A stretch of DNA of 25,825 bases, from assembly GCA_028681035.1 (NCBI GenBank), contig JAQUJJ010000045.1, positions 1 through 25,825 on the forward strand. Direction: 5' to 3'. The translations under genes and the position numbers were made by a program. A model generated the notes under the pieces. The model was not told where the DNA came from and did not search any database. It worked only from the letters and a program-made list of their open reading frames with translations. Below are positions 13,783 to 22,608 of this stretch, piece by piece. This DNA is from Candidatus Cloacimonadota bacterium (GTDB lineage Bacteria; Cloacimonadota; Cloacimonadia; Cloacimonadales; Cloacimonadaceae). Every line of letters starts with the position of its first letter. Position 1 is the stretch's first letter.

Positions 13783-16604
13783 AAAATATTGCGTATCAGC
13801 AGAAGTATATAAACAAACTTGCTGCTCAAGCCAAGGAATTCCTAGAAGATCAGTATAGACAAGATAGCAACAGTGTGCTTGTCTTTAAAGCCCCAACTGG
13901 CTCTGGTAAGACGTATATCATTTCTCAATGCTTAAATAAGATAGTCAAAGAGAAAGCCAATAGCATGCAGTTTTCTTTTATCTGGATATCTGTTAACTCT
14001 CTGCATGAGCAAAGCAGAAATAGCTTGATTAGATACTTTGAAGAGGAGAGATTGCTGGAGTGCATTAAAATCGATGAAATCCAGAATAACTCAATTGAAG
14101 AGAATGAGATAGTGTTTATCAATTGGGATAGCCTAATCAAGGAAAACAACACATTTAGGATTGATAATGAAAGAGGTTGGAATCTTAGGACCGTAGTTGA
14201 AAACACTAAAGAAGATGGCAGGCAAATCATACTTATAATAGACGAAAGCCATCGTACTGCGAAGGCAGTTAAAGCAAAGGAAGTTATTGGAGAGATATCA
14301 CCTATACTAACTATCGAAATGACAGCAACCCCAATTCAGGTTAGTGGAGCATTGATTGAAATTCCTCTTAGAGAGATAATTGCGGAAGGTATGATCAAGA
14401 AAGAGATTTACATAAATCCCGGGGCAGGCAATATATCTGAAAACAAAGACTTACTATCTTTAGCGATAAAAAAAAGGACTCAAATCAAAAAGGAATATGA
14501 ATCACTTGATATCCCCATCAATCCTCTAATGCTTATACAGGTTCCAAACAAAAAGAACAATGAAGCGACTAATCCAGAAGATTACATTATAGGGCTTCTT
14601 GCCGATCATGATATAACCACTTCCAATGGCAAACTAGCAATATGGCTTTCTGATGTTAAAGAAAATAAAGAGTTCGTAGAAAAGAACAACAGTGATGTCG
14701 ATGTGTTACTTTTTAAAGAGGCAATTGCAGTCGGTTGGGACTGCCCTCGTGCTGCTATACTCTTTCTGCAGAGGGAATGGAAACAGGATCGTTATGAATT
14801 CAACATACAAACTCTAGGCAGGATAATGCGTATGCCTGAACAAACTCATTATCCCAATAATCCGACTCTTAATATTGGTTATGTTTATTCTGCTTCTGAC
14901 AACTTCTCTATAGTCCAAGAGTTGGCATCTGATTACGCAACAAGCATGATCTTAACTAGAGACGAGAACATCTACAAACCTATAAGACTTGTAAGTGAGT
15001 TTATCCGTCGAAAAAGAGAACTAACAAGATTATCTGGGGACTTCAAGAAATGTGTTTTTGATGCTTCAGCAGAAATAGAGATCAATGACACAGTTAACAC
15101 TAAAGTAACGAATCTCCAAAAAACCGTTGGCATCAATGGGGCAACATCAACTATAGACACTGAACAGACAATCAACTTCAATGAAGAGAAGGAGATATAT
15201 AAAGATCTAAAAGAAATATTCGACAGCTATGATCGTTTCTGTAGTGAGATGTCTGCTCCATACGCAAGAGCAAGGTCTACCAATATTATCAAATCCGCTT
15301 TACGATCTCTTTTTAAGGAAAAGCTCAATACAGGAAATGAAGATAAAATCGCCACTATTGTTGTTCATCCAAGTAATAACCCTTACATTAAGCAACTGCT
15401 GTCGATTGCAAAGGACAAATATAAAAACCTTCCTATTAAAGATGAAGAAATAGTACTAAATCCTAATTGGGAGGTTCCTGAAGAGATAAGTATTTACACT
15501 GATACTCAGATAATAGATTCTTCTAAGAAATCCATAATTAAACAAACAGAAACAAGAAAGCTCTTCGTAAAGAAGAATAAGAATGGGAAAATTGAGCTGT
15601 CTATTCCAGAGGTTGAGTTTATAGATTCTCTTGATGCTACTGACGATGACATAATGTGGTGGTATAAGAATTCACATGGTGAGAGTAAATACTTCAGTAT
15701 TGCGTACAAGAAAAGCGATGGGCACTATTATGACTTCTATCCTGATTTCATTATTAGAACAAAGAAAGAAACCTTGATAGTTGAAATCAAAGATGATAGA
15801 GATTTCAAAGTGGAGAATGCACTAAAGCTACAAGCAGGTAAAGACTACGTTAAAAGACTCTTTGCAGCGGGTGGAGTCAGATTTTGGATAATCTCTCCGT
15901 CGGATTATTATAGTTTTTTTAGACTACTCAAAGAACAAAATATTGAGTTGTTTAGATCAACATATGAATACACGTTAACTGCTTGGTATATTAGTCAGAA
16001 GCAATTATCAGAAAATAAGCAAGTGCGTAATAAGGATGATGTCGAAATATTAGAGTTTTATGATGAATTTGAAAAAACTCTTGTTGAAAACGATGAGTTG
16101 AAGGAATATAATTCTTACTTAATACAGAATATACAAGAAGCCCAAATCACGATAAAAACCCTTAAAGACCAATCACGCATCTCGTCAACTGACAATACGG
16201 ATTTATCAAACAGATTACGATCCCCCTTTATAATATGTATTCTGGGAGATGTATCATGCCAACAAAGTATAACACAGCAGCTAAACACTTTTTTTCATAA
16301 GATTGGAGTGGCCCCCAGTAAATGGAATATAGAATTCGTAGGGTCTAAAAAATTGAAAAATACTAATCTTCTAAAGACTCTTATTGATGGTCAGAGTCGT
16401 TTTTCGGTCGTGATAACTGGTCAACTGCATCACCACAATTTATCTGGAAATGATAAGGGTAATTTGTTATCAGAGCTTAAGAAGGATAAGTACGTTCCTC
16501 ACGTGATCGGATGTAGTCCTCAAGAACTGTTAACGCCAAGCCAAGTAATTGATGCTATAACAACGTTCTTAACCCCAATAATTTACTCAATACCTAAAAA
16601 CTAA
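13779..16604 (+). CDS. res: Type III Res-like helicase-nuclease with extra C-terminal domain
   Basis: A 941-residue partner of Mod. The TTG start follows AGAGGAGG, and the gene overlaps the Mod stop (TTGA). An SF2 helicase core has Walker A APTGSGKT (residues 38-45), DESH (155-158), TATP (182-185), a VGWDCPRA stretch and motif VI GRIMR (347-351). A PD-(D/E)XK nuclease follows: Asp656 and Glu669-x-Lys671 (PDF...EIKD). Most type III Res proteins end soon after the nuclease; this one continues for about 270 residues with a Glu/Asp-rich coiled stretch and a 127-residue alpha/beta domain (815-941) containing IICILGDVSCQQ and VVITGQLHHH. That domain has no family I can name. The protein would translocate or switch on DNA and cut it at unmodified sites. 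Confidence 0.88.
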   Translation: MKNIAYQQKYINKLAAQAKEFLEDQYRQDSNSVLVFKAPTGSGKTYIISQCLNKIVKEKANSMQFSFIWISVNSLHEQSRNSLIRYFEEERLLECIKIDEIQNNSIEENEIVFINWDSLIKENNTFRIDNERGWNLRTVVENTKEDGRQIILIIDESHRTAKAVKAKEVIGEISPILTIEMTATPIQVSGALIEIPLREIIAEGMIKKEIYINPGAGNISENKDLLSLAIKKRTQIKKEYESLDIPINPLMLIQVPNKKNNEATNPEDYIIGLLADHDITTSNGKLAIWLSDVKENKEFVEKNNSDVDVLLFKEAIAVGWDCPRAAILFLQREWKQDRYEFNIQTLGRIMRMPEQTHYPNNPTLNIGYVYSASDNFSIVQELASDYATSMILTRDENIYKPIRLVSEFIRRKRELTRLSGDFKKCVFDASAEIEINDTVNTKVTNLQKTVGINGATSTIDTEQTINFNEEKEIYKDLKEIFDSYDRFCSEMSAPYARARSTNIIKSALRSLFKEKLNTGNEDKIATIVVHPSNNPYIKQLLSIAKDKYKNLPIKDEEIVLNPNWEVPEEISIYTDTQIIDSSKKSIIKQTETRKLFVKKNKNGKIELSIPEVEFIDSLDATDDDIMWWYKNSHGESKYFSIAYKKSDGHYYDFYPDFIIRTKKETLIVEIKDDRDFKVENALKLQAGKDYVKRLFAAGGVRFWIISPSDYYSFFRLLKEQNIELFRSTYEYTLTAWYISQKQLSENKQVRNKDDVEILEFYDEFEKTLVENDELKEYNSYLIQNIQEAQITIKTLKDQSRISSTDNTDLSNRLRSPFIICILGDVSCQQSITQQLNTFFHKIGVAPSKWNIEFVGSKKLKNTNLLKTLIDGQSRFSVVITGQLHHHNLSGNDKGNLLSELKKDKYVPHVIGCSPQELLTPSQVIDAITTFLTPIIYSIPKN

Positions 16605-16620
16605 GATATATGAGGATTTC

Positions 16621-18669
16621 ATGATAAACACTACGAATGGAATAACCTTCCCAACTTTGAATAGAATACGTGTTATTGGTTTTAGTCTGTATATGAAAGA
16701 TATTGATTATACTTTTATCGATGGAATAAACTTGGTTATTGGTGGGAATGGAATGGGTAAAACCACCTTTATAAATATATTGCGTTATGCCTTAATAGGA
16801 GCTTATCGAACTCATACGAGATTTGAAAGGACTTACGACGAAAAGAGGATCATCCGACGAAAACCGATGAATGCAGCTTATTTTCAGAACAGAATGAAAA
16901 CAAGGGGAGTAAACGAGAATTCGGTTGTTATATTGGATTTTAGCATTGGACCCGTTACAATAGAGATAACACGCAGTCTTTATGAACACATGGTGAAAAA
17001 GGTGGTTGTAACTGAGAACGGAACTACCTATCTCATTGATGGTGAGAAAATAATTCAAGGCAAATATGATCAAATGATCACTTCTTTGAACAATATAAAA
17101 CGGAACAAAGCATCCAATCGGAAAGATAATCAAACCGAAATGGAAATAGAAAACCTAATGCAATACAAATATGAGTCGTTGGTCAGCAAATTAACAGGAT
17201 TAACCAGCTTCGATGCGTTTATTTTCTTTGTGATAAACATATTTATATTTGACGAAGAAAGGGCTACCATCTTTTGGGAGGATAAAAACGCATCGGATCT
17301 CACTATCCAGGAGTACTTAACTGCTTACTTGCTTTCAGATTTATCAACACAACTAGAGGAGTTAAGTTTTGAAGCTAAGTACCTTGACAGTAGAATTCGG
17401 CATTTATCTGAAGAAAAGAAACCACTACAGAGACTCCTCGATGAAATATACACTGACAAAACCAAGAAAGGAAGTGATACTGGTGAATTACTTGCACAAA
17501 GAGACAGTCTTTTAAATAGGATAACCCAAATTGATGACAAAAGGTCCTCACGGGAATTGGAGATCAAAAGTGCCAAATCGCAAGAGGAAACCATATCCTT
17601 CGAGATAACAACACTTAACGAAAAATGCGAAAGTACTATCGATGATAAGTACCAAACATTATTTGGTGAGCTGAATGAACAATACAATCTATACTTAAGA
17701 ATGTTAAGAGATAGGCATACATGCCCACTATGCAAATCTGCGGTTGATATTGAATTGTCTAACGATATGCTTGAGTACAAGTCTTGTTTTCTATGTGGTA
17801 GTCAGCTTATCAGTCAAGAACATTATAGCCCTGAAGTTTTAAATGAACTGATTTCAATGAAAACAAAACTACATGCCAACCTCCAGGCTGCTGTTAATAC
17901 ACGTGGAAAAAAAATGCAGGAGTTGGATGAACTTGACGTTGAGCTTCGAAAACTAAGGAGACATCTTTCGGAAGTTAATCAACAGGTACGAGATAAGGAA
18001 AGATTAGAGATCAAGGATAAAACCATCGGCTTAGATAATGAGTACAACGCGATTTTTAATAAAATAACAGAAATTGAAGATAAAATGGAGAAACGTAAAA
18101 AAGAAAAGAACGACACACTGTCACGACTCAACATATTAAACCATGAACTTAATCAAAAGAGAACAGATTTCACTCAGAAGTTATCCTCTACTTTTACAAA
18201 GTATGCTGAGCTATTTATTCCTAACAGATGTAGATTACAATATAGCAAAAGTGCTTATAATACAAAGTACAAATGCTATATCCCAGTCATAGGTGGTATT
18301 CCTAGATATGCAAAAAATGAACTGTCGGAATCCCAAGCTTTTTTTATTGAGCAGTCTTTTAGGCTGAGTTTCTTAGATAATTTTTACTCATATAAAGCGT
18401 TTTTTATCTTTGAGACTCCTGACTCGAGTTTAGACGTTGCATTCTCAAGACGTGCTGCAGATACTCTGCTCCTCTTCCTGGATAAACCAAACAGCCTAAT
18501 AGTAACGTTTAACTACGGTAATAGTGATTTTCTACGGCACATTACGCAGCGGCTTCCCAAGCACAGAATTGGATACTTGGACATGATTGAATATGGATAC
18601 CAGTCCGAGACACAACAATTTGATGAGATACTTGAAAAAGCACGAAACCAGTTTTTGGAGATGATATGA
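16621..18669 (+). CDS. SMC/Rad50-like ABC ATPase with zinc-binding insertion
   Basis: A 682-residue ABC-type ATPase. Walker A GGNGMGKTT is at residues 41-49, the ABC signature LSESQ at 568-572, and a Walker B-like FFIFETPDSSLD at 594-605. Two long coiled coils (about 255-355 and 405-520) flank a tip with CPLC (Cys368, Cys371) and CFLC (Cys389, Cys392), which can bind one zinc ion. This is the layout of SMC-like subunits in Lamassu and ABC-3C conflict systems. Walker B has Glu598-Thr599 where classical ABC proteins have Asp-Glu. GAGG lies six bases before the ATG, 16 bp after the res stop. It may sense DNA ends or structures and activate the following nuclease-like protein. Confidence 0.88.
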   Translation: MINTTNGITFPTLNRIRVIGFSLYMKDIDYTFIDGINLVIGGNGMGKTTFINILRYALIGAYRTHTRFERTYDEKRIIRRKPMNAAYFQNRMKTRGVNENSVVILDFSIGPVTIEITRSLYEHMVKKVVVTENGTTYLIDGEKIIQGKYDQMITSLNNIKRNKASNRKDNQTEMEIENLMQYKYESLVSKLTGLTSFDAFIFFVINIFIFDEERATIFWEDKNASDLTIQEYLTAYLLSDLSTQLEELSFEAKYLDSRIRHLSEEKKPLQRLLDEIYTDKTKKGSDTGELLAQRDSLLNRITQIDDKRSSRELEIKSAKSQEETISFEITTLNEKCESTIDDKYQTLFGELNEQYNLYLRMLRDRHTCPLCKSAVDIELSNDMLEYKSCFLCGSQLISQEHYSPEVLNELISMKTKLHANLQAAVNTRGKKMQELDELDVELRKLRRHLSEVNQQVRDKERLEIKDKTIGLDNEYNAIFNKITEIEDKMEKRKKEKNDTLSRLNILNHELNQKRTDFTQKLSSTFTKYAELFIPNRCRLQYSKSAYNTKYKCYIPVIGGIPRYAKNELSESQAFFIEQSFRLSFLDNFYSYKAFFIFETPDSSLDVAFSRRAADTLLLFLDKPNSLIVTFNYGNSDFLRHITQRLPKHRIGYLDMIEYGYQSETQQFDEILEKARNQFLEMI

Positions 18670-19313
18670 GGACACATGAAGAAGATAAGAAGGTAGCCCT
18701 TCACCTACTATTATTATTATTTCATGCTAAAAGGATGAACTGGGATGAGGTAAATAAACTTTATATCAATTGGTCGATGTACCTTATTAATACTCTTGTT
18801 CACTTTTACAACAAGGGAATAGATGATGATGACTTGCAAGAACTGCCTCAATTGTATGAGTTTATCCTGGATTCAACTTCTCCTAAGAGCGATATAGTAA
18901 ATAGAGCACTAGATATACTCGCACTTGATAAATACATACAATCAGTTGAAGTACCAGTTATTACAGAGAAAGGTAATGAAGCAGTCACAAAACTGCTTCT
19001 GCCTGATTCAACGATGAAATCGATAGCACAATGGATAGATATCATGGTATCTCTACAGAGCATTTACGGGTATGAACAACTATTTCGGTTTATCTATAGA
19101 GACCCTGAATTCAAGAGCAAACTGAAAGCGCAAGACGATGTCCTGGAAACAAGCAATCCATTAAATGAGACAATTCTTTTCTTAAATGAATTCAAATCAG
19201 CCTATGACGAAGTTTTAACAAACAATAATATTTCTGAGGCAATATCTCCTAAGGAGTATTTAATAGGATATTTTGGGTATGTTTTCGATTTGATAAAACG
19301 AGGAGAAGAATGA
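18666..19313 (+). CDS. Middle-component-like protein of the SMC/nuclease module
   Basis: A 215-residue, mostly helical protein with an acidic centre (GIDDDDLQELPQLYEF). A segment around residues 85-105, ending VPVITEKGNEAV, looks like the wing of a winged helix. No catalytic motif or membrane segment is visible. The ATG overlaps the ATPase stop (ATGA) after GGAG, and its own stop overlaps the next start (ATGA). In ABC-3C systems a small protein of this size lies between the ATPase and the effector and links them. This placement is the only support for the role. Confidence 0.7.
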   Translation: MRTHEEDKKVALHLLLLLFHAKRMNWDEVNKLYINWSMYLINTLVHFYNKGIDDDDLQELPQLYEFILDSTSPKSDIVNRALDILALDKYIQSVEVPVITEKGNEAVTKLLLPDSTMKSIAQWIDIMVSLQSIYGYEQLFRFIYRDPEFKSKLKAQDDVLETSNPLNETILFLNEFKSAYDEVLTNNNISEAISPKEYLIGYFGYVFDLIKRGEE

Positions 19314-20362
19314 AGATTTATAAGGATACTATCAATATAATTACCGAAGAGACTTCTCAGTGCTTAGCTAGGGAAATCGGGGAGAACTACCCCCTTCTTA
19401 TGGGGCAAGTGATACCGAACATCGAAAATGCAAGAGCAAAGAATAGAATTTTTGTTATATTGATACCAATCGACCAAATAAAGACAGACGGACTTGATAT
19501 AGAGAATTTGCAAACTAAGACTTCATACCTATTAGGTCGATTAAAGAACTGCTGTTACATTGAGATAGATAATCATCTGGATGTGATTAAAACAGAAGAT
19601 ATAACCTTATCAGCATCAGACATTCATACAATGAGCAAAGAAGAACAAGATAGCATTTTCATATACTTCCATGAAATCAACGACCAGGCTTCTTCTTCGT
19701 ACAACGTTTATTTTCGTGGTGCTGTGTTAAAAAAAACACATGTGTTCGATAACCCTAGGGACTCACAAAGATATAGACAACTGATTCCGATGAGTAACAT
19801 AGATCATTTATTTGATAAGTACCAAGAATCGTTAGATTTAGCATTGTTAAATAATCTGTTCTTTCTAACGGATAGGGAAAAAACTCCGGAGCATTCAAAA
19901 ACCAGAAATTTGCTTAGAAGGGCACCAGAAGAGTTGTTCAAGAAGCACTTTGTACAGTTTGTCAGAGATAATAGTTCAATGCAACCATTAATCGAACATC
20001 AAATGATTATTGAAGATAAACTCTGTGACGTTTTGTTAGAGGAGTCATCTAAGTTTGTAATGATCGAAATCAAGTGGATGGGGCAAAGCATCGGTAATCC
20101 TGATACAAAATTGCCATCTCCGTATAAAATAGAAAGAGTTGAAGACGGTATTGAGCAAATACTCCGTTATCTTTATATTGGGCAGAAAGAACTGAAAGAT
20201 TTAAACGCAGGCTATTTGGTAGTGTACGATGCAAGAGTTGACAAAGTTGTTGATAATGAAAAACTCAAAACATATACCCAGCAACACATTGAAGACAAAG
20301 GCTATCAAGAGATATCGATAAATTACTATGATGGTTATAAAATATTTAATGTAAATGAATGA
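19310..20362 (+). CDS. PD-(D/E)XK nuclease-like effector with QxxxY motif
   Basis: A 350-residue protein with a restriction-endonuclease-fold signature in its C-terminal half: Glu229 in an EHQ strand, Asp240 (KLCDVLL), Glu253-x-Lys255 (MIEIKW) and Gln283-x3-Tyr287 (QILRY), the extra motif of RecB-like nucleases. A helix RRAPEELFKKHFVQFV precedes it, as in this superfamily. The N-terminal 190 residues are mixed alpha/beta and unrecognised. GAGGAG precedes the ATG, which overlaps the upstream stop. It is the last gene of the cargo operon and the probable DNA-cutting effector of the SMC-like module. Nuclease activity is inferred from the motifs. Confidence 0.72.
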   Translation: MKIYKDTINIITEETSQCLAREIGENYPLLMGQVIPNIENARAKNRIFVILIPIDQIKTDGLDIENLQTKTSYLLGRLKNCCYIEIDNHLDVIKTEDITLSASDIHTMSKEEQDSIFIYFHEINDQASSSYNVYFRGAVLKKTHVFDNPRDSQRYRQLIPMSNIDHLFDKYQESLDLALLNNLFFLTDREKTPEHSKTRNLLRRAPEELFKKHFVQFVRDNSSMQPLIEHQMIIEDKLCDVLLEESSKFVMIEIKWMGQSIGNPDTKLPSPYKIERVEDGIEQILRYLYIGQKELKDLNAGYLVVYDARVDKVVDNEKLKTYTQQHIEDKGYQEISINYYDGYKIFNVNE

Positions 20363-20365
20363 TGT

Positions 20366-21673
20366 TTACTTATTGTATTCAAGAACAATAACGCTTTCTT
20401 TCAATTTTGACACTGATAACTTCTGTTGCCCACTCGACTTAAGCCATCTGGCTGTGCGAATGTCTGTACAGCGAAATCCTTCTCTTTCTGCTAGCTCAGC
20501 ACATATCTCATCAACATGAATAACATTACCATAATATGCGGAATTCGCTATGTTTAAGTATACTTTACTGCGACCAGTGAGTTTACTCTTCATTTTCTGT
20601 AACAAGTCCCGAATATCTACAAAATAGCCCTGTATCATCTCTATTAAATTCGGATTCCAGAAATTCGATCTGTGTAGTTCAATCTGTTTTATAACGCTGC
20701 TCAATGCTGAGACGTGGAGGTTTTCAGATTCCCCCCAGTTCACTTGAACATGTGATCTTAGTGTTTTCCTTCTTAAAGTAGTAATATCTTGTTGCGCCTT
20801 GGCTAATCCAAGCATCCATAGCTCTAGAATGTAAATATCAGTGTAATCTCTTGAGTTTAAATAGGGGGGTGATGTGATTACGAGATTTACTGATTGATTC
20901 GGAACAGTTTTATCAAGTAGATATCTTGAGTCTCCTAAAAAGCATCTTTCTTTATTCGTTATAGTTGTTCTGTGGTGTCTCTCGTGTTCAATCTCAACAA
21001 CATCTGGGATGATGTTATCCTGTACATGGGTTAAAAATGCGGTATATACATCTTGATAACTGGTTTTCTGCTTGTCTTTCCAGTTTGTTTTATACGATAA
21101 ACACTTTCCATTGCGATACAAGTTGCTTAGAGGCACAAGTAAAGATGCATAGACAATATTAAAAAGATCCCTGTACGGTTGTTCGATCAATGTATTGATA
21201 GACTTATGAAGGTCAGTAAAAGCCAAAAAGGTATCAATATCAAAATTCCATTTATTTACCACACCATTATCAACAATAAACTTCTTCTCTGCCAACAAAT
21301 CCAGAGTAGGGGGTATTCTGCATAACTCATCGCGGCTTAAATTATTGAGCTTATCTAATTCTTTACATAGGGCATCACGAGAATATGTATTGTTCATTTT
21401 TACGGTGGAGAGTAAGTGTAAAAATGGGTTCACTTCAATCGAATAGCACTCGATATTCCTTATTTGCATTTCTAAGGGCGTTGTCCCGCTTCCGCAAAAG
21501 GGATCAAGACAGACTATATTGTCAGTTTCTTGCTCAGATAGTACAGAGTTGATAAACTCAACAGAGTATCCTTCCACAAATGGGAACCATCTATGGACTC
21601 TCTCAGCCTTGTTTAAGTTAAAGTCCATGACTTTCCCATAGACTTTTGAATAATCACTAATCGGTAAATTCAT
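20366..21673 (-). CDS. DNA methyltransferase of the TSPPY type (probable N4-cytosine)
   Basis: A 435-residue DNA methyltransferase. Motif X/I: HRWFPFVEGYSVEF (about 27-40) then LDPFCGSGTT (56-65). Motif IV TSPPYLNSRDY is at 267-277, and a GRSKVYLNIAN strand follows near residue 367. TSPPY is typical of N4-cytosine methyltransferases, although some adenine enzymes share it. The order I then IV, with about 200 residues between, differs from Mod (IV then I). GGAG precedes the ATG. It faces the cargo operon tail to tail with 3 bp between stops and lies 57 bp behind the gpF-like gene on the phage late strand, so late transcripts may read into it. It probably protects the cargo nuclease's target sites. 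Confidence 0.88.
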   Translation of the reverse strand: MNLPISDYSKVYGKVMDFNLNKAERVHRWFPFVEGYSVEFINSVLSEQETDNIVCLDPFCGSGTTPLEMQIRNIECYSIEVNPFLHLLSTVKMNNTYSRDALCKELDKLNNLSRDELCRIPPTLDLLAEKKFIVDNGVVNKWNFDIDTFLAFTDLHKSINTLIEQPYRDLFNIVYASLLVPLSNLYRNGKCLSYKTNWKDKQKTSYQDVYTAFLTHVQDNIIPDVVEIEHERHHRTTITNKERCFLGDSRYLLDKTVPNQSVNLVITSPPYLNSRDYTDIYILELWMLGLAKAQQDITTLRRKTLRSHVQVNWGESENLHVSALSSVIKQIELHRSNFWNPNLIEMIQGYFVDIRDLLQKMKSKLTGRSKVYLNIANSAYYGNVIHVDEICAELAEREGFRCTDIRTARWLKSSGQQKLSVSKLKESVIVLEYNK

Positions 21674-21729
21674 TTCTTCTCTCCAGTCTCAACTTTCAAA
21701 TACCTCTCATAATGTCAACACAAATATCC

Positions 21730-22608
21730 TTAACCCAAAGATATAGATGTCGTCCTACACTTCCAATGAAACGGTGGAAATGGAGTATGCGCTCCGGAGA
21801 CACCAACTGGATTCATCTCTGAGTCGTATTCGATCTGATCGTCTTTGATCCAGGGTGCGAGTGCTTTGATGTATTCCCGGGCATCATCCAAGCTGTTTGA
21901 CTTTGTGTCCAGAGCATTCAGATTATCCATTACTTCAATGGCATCATTTAAGGGGTAGACTTTATCTTGGGCAGCCAATGCCCGGCAGATATCACTGGTG
22001 CGGTCATCCAGGATTACTATGAGCTTGTAGTATCTGACTTTCGCTTTCTTATAGCCTTGCAGCCTTCCAAACTCACGTATTCTGAGTGCTGTGTGCTCTG
22101 CCAGTCCCTGCCAGTAGTTGGATGAGCGGTTAGCGATGTCATTGAACTGATCTTTGAGTGTATCGGCAAGCATCTCTTTGGTAAAGCCCTGCTCAATTGC
22201 TTTGGAGAGGGTGTCTGCGAAGTTCTGCCTGATGTCTGCATCAAAGTGATTTCCGATCCAGAACAACTGCTGCTTCTGGATGGTGGATGATAGATGCTGA
22301 TCTTCGATGCCCCATATACCGATGCTGGTCTTGGTTGGGGCTTGAACTTGGGTGTCTCTCAGTCCGAGCCGCACACAGCGGTCTATTATCGCTTTTGTGG
22401 GCTCATTGACCAGTGCTGCGAAGTCATCTCCCAATTGGGTATTGATGATGCCCATAAGCTTATCTATGGAATCCTTGTTGATCTTCTCAGCTCTTGGCAT
22501 GTCACTCAGCATTTGGATGGCAAGCCGGGTAGCATCTCTGATCTCGGTCTTCCAGGCATTGTTCAGGACCCGGTAGTACTCAAGCATTAGCTGATCATAG
22601 TAGTTCAT
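21730..22608 (-). CDS. Minor head protein, Mu gpF/SPP1 gp7-like
   Basis: A 292-residue minor head morphogenesis protein. The C-terminal half has the family pattern: a helix with ALRIREFGRLQGYKKA, a strand YYKLIVILDDRTSDIC (about 190-205), and near the end PPFHWKCRTT (about 278-287), with the conserved Asp-Asp-Arg-Thr and Cys-Arg. Its ATG overlaps the terL stop (TAATG) after GGAGG. In Mu it enters the prohead with the packaged DNA machinery. The usual neighbours are the portal and capsid genes; here the cargo region follows instead. Confidence 0.82.
   Translation of the reverse strand: MNYYDQLMLEYYRVLNNAWKTEIRDATRLAIQMLSDMPRAEKINKDSIDKLMGIINTQLGDDFAALVNEPTKAIIDRCVRLGLRDTQVQAPTKTSIGIWGIEDQHLSSTIQKQQLFWIGNHFDADIRQNFADTLSKAIEQGFTKEMLADTLKDQFNDIANRSSNYWQGLAEHTALRIREFGRLQGYKKAKVRYYKLIVILDDRTSDICRALAAQDKVYPLNDAIEVMDNLNALDTKSNSLDDAREYIKALAPWIKDDQIEYDSEMNPVGVSGAHTPFPPFHWKCRTTSISLG

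Noticed and set aside
17325..17780. Minus-strand ORF of 151 codons inside the SMC-like gene
   Set aside because: It is a Ser/Leu-rich shadow of coiled-coil codons with no supporting signal.
20340..20380. Bidirectional terminator between the convergent cargo genes
   Set aside because: Only 3 bp separate the stops, and no stem with a flanking T-run is visible.
11998..21673. BREX, DISARM or type I restriction identity for the island
   Set aside because: No PglZ, BrxC, DrmA/DrmB or HsdS-like protein is present. The first methyltransferase and helicase have type III order and motifs.
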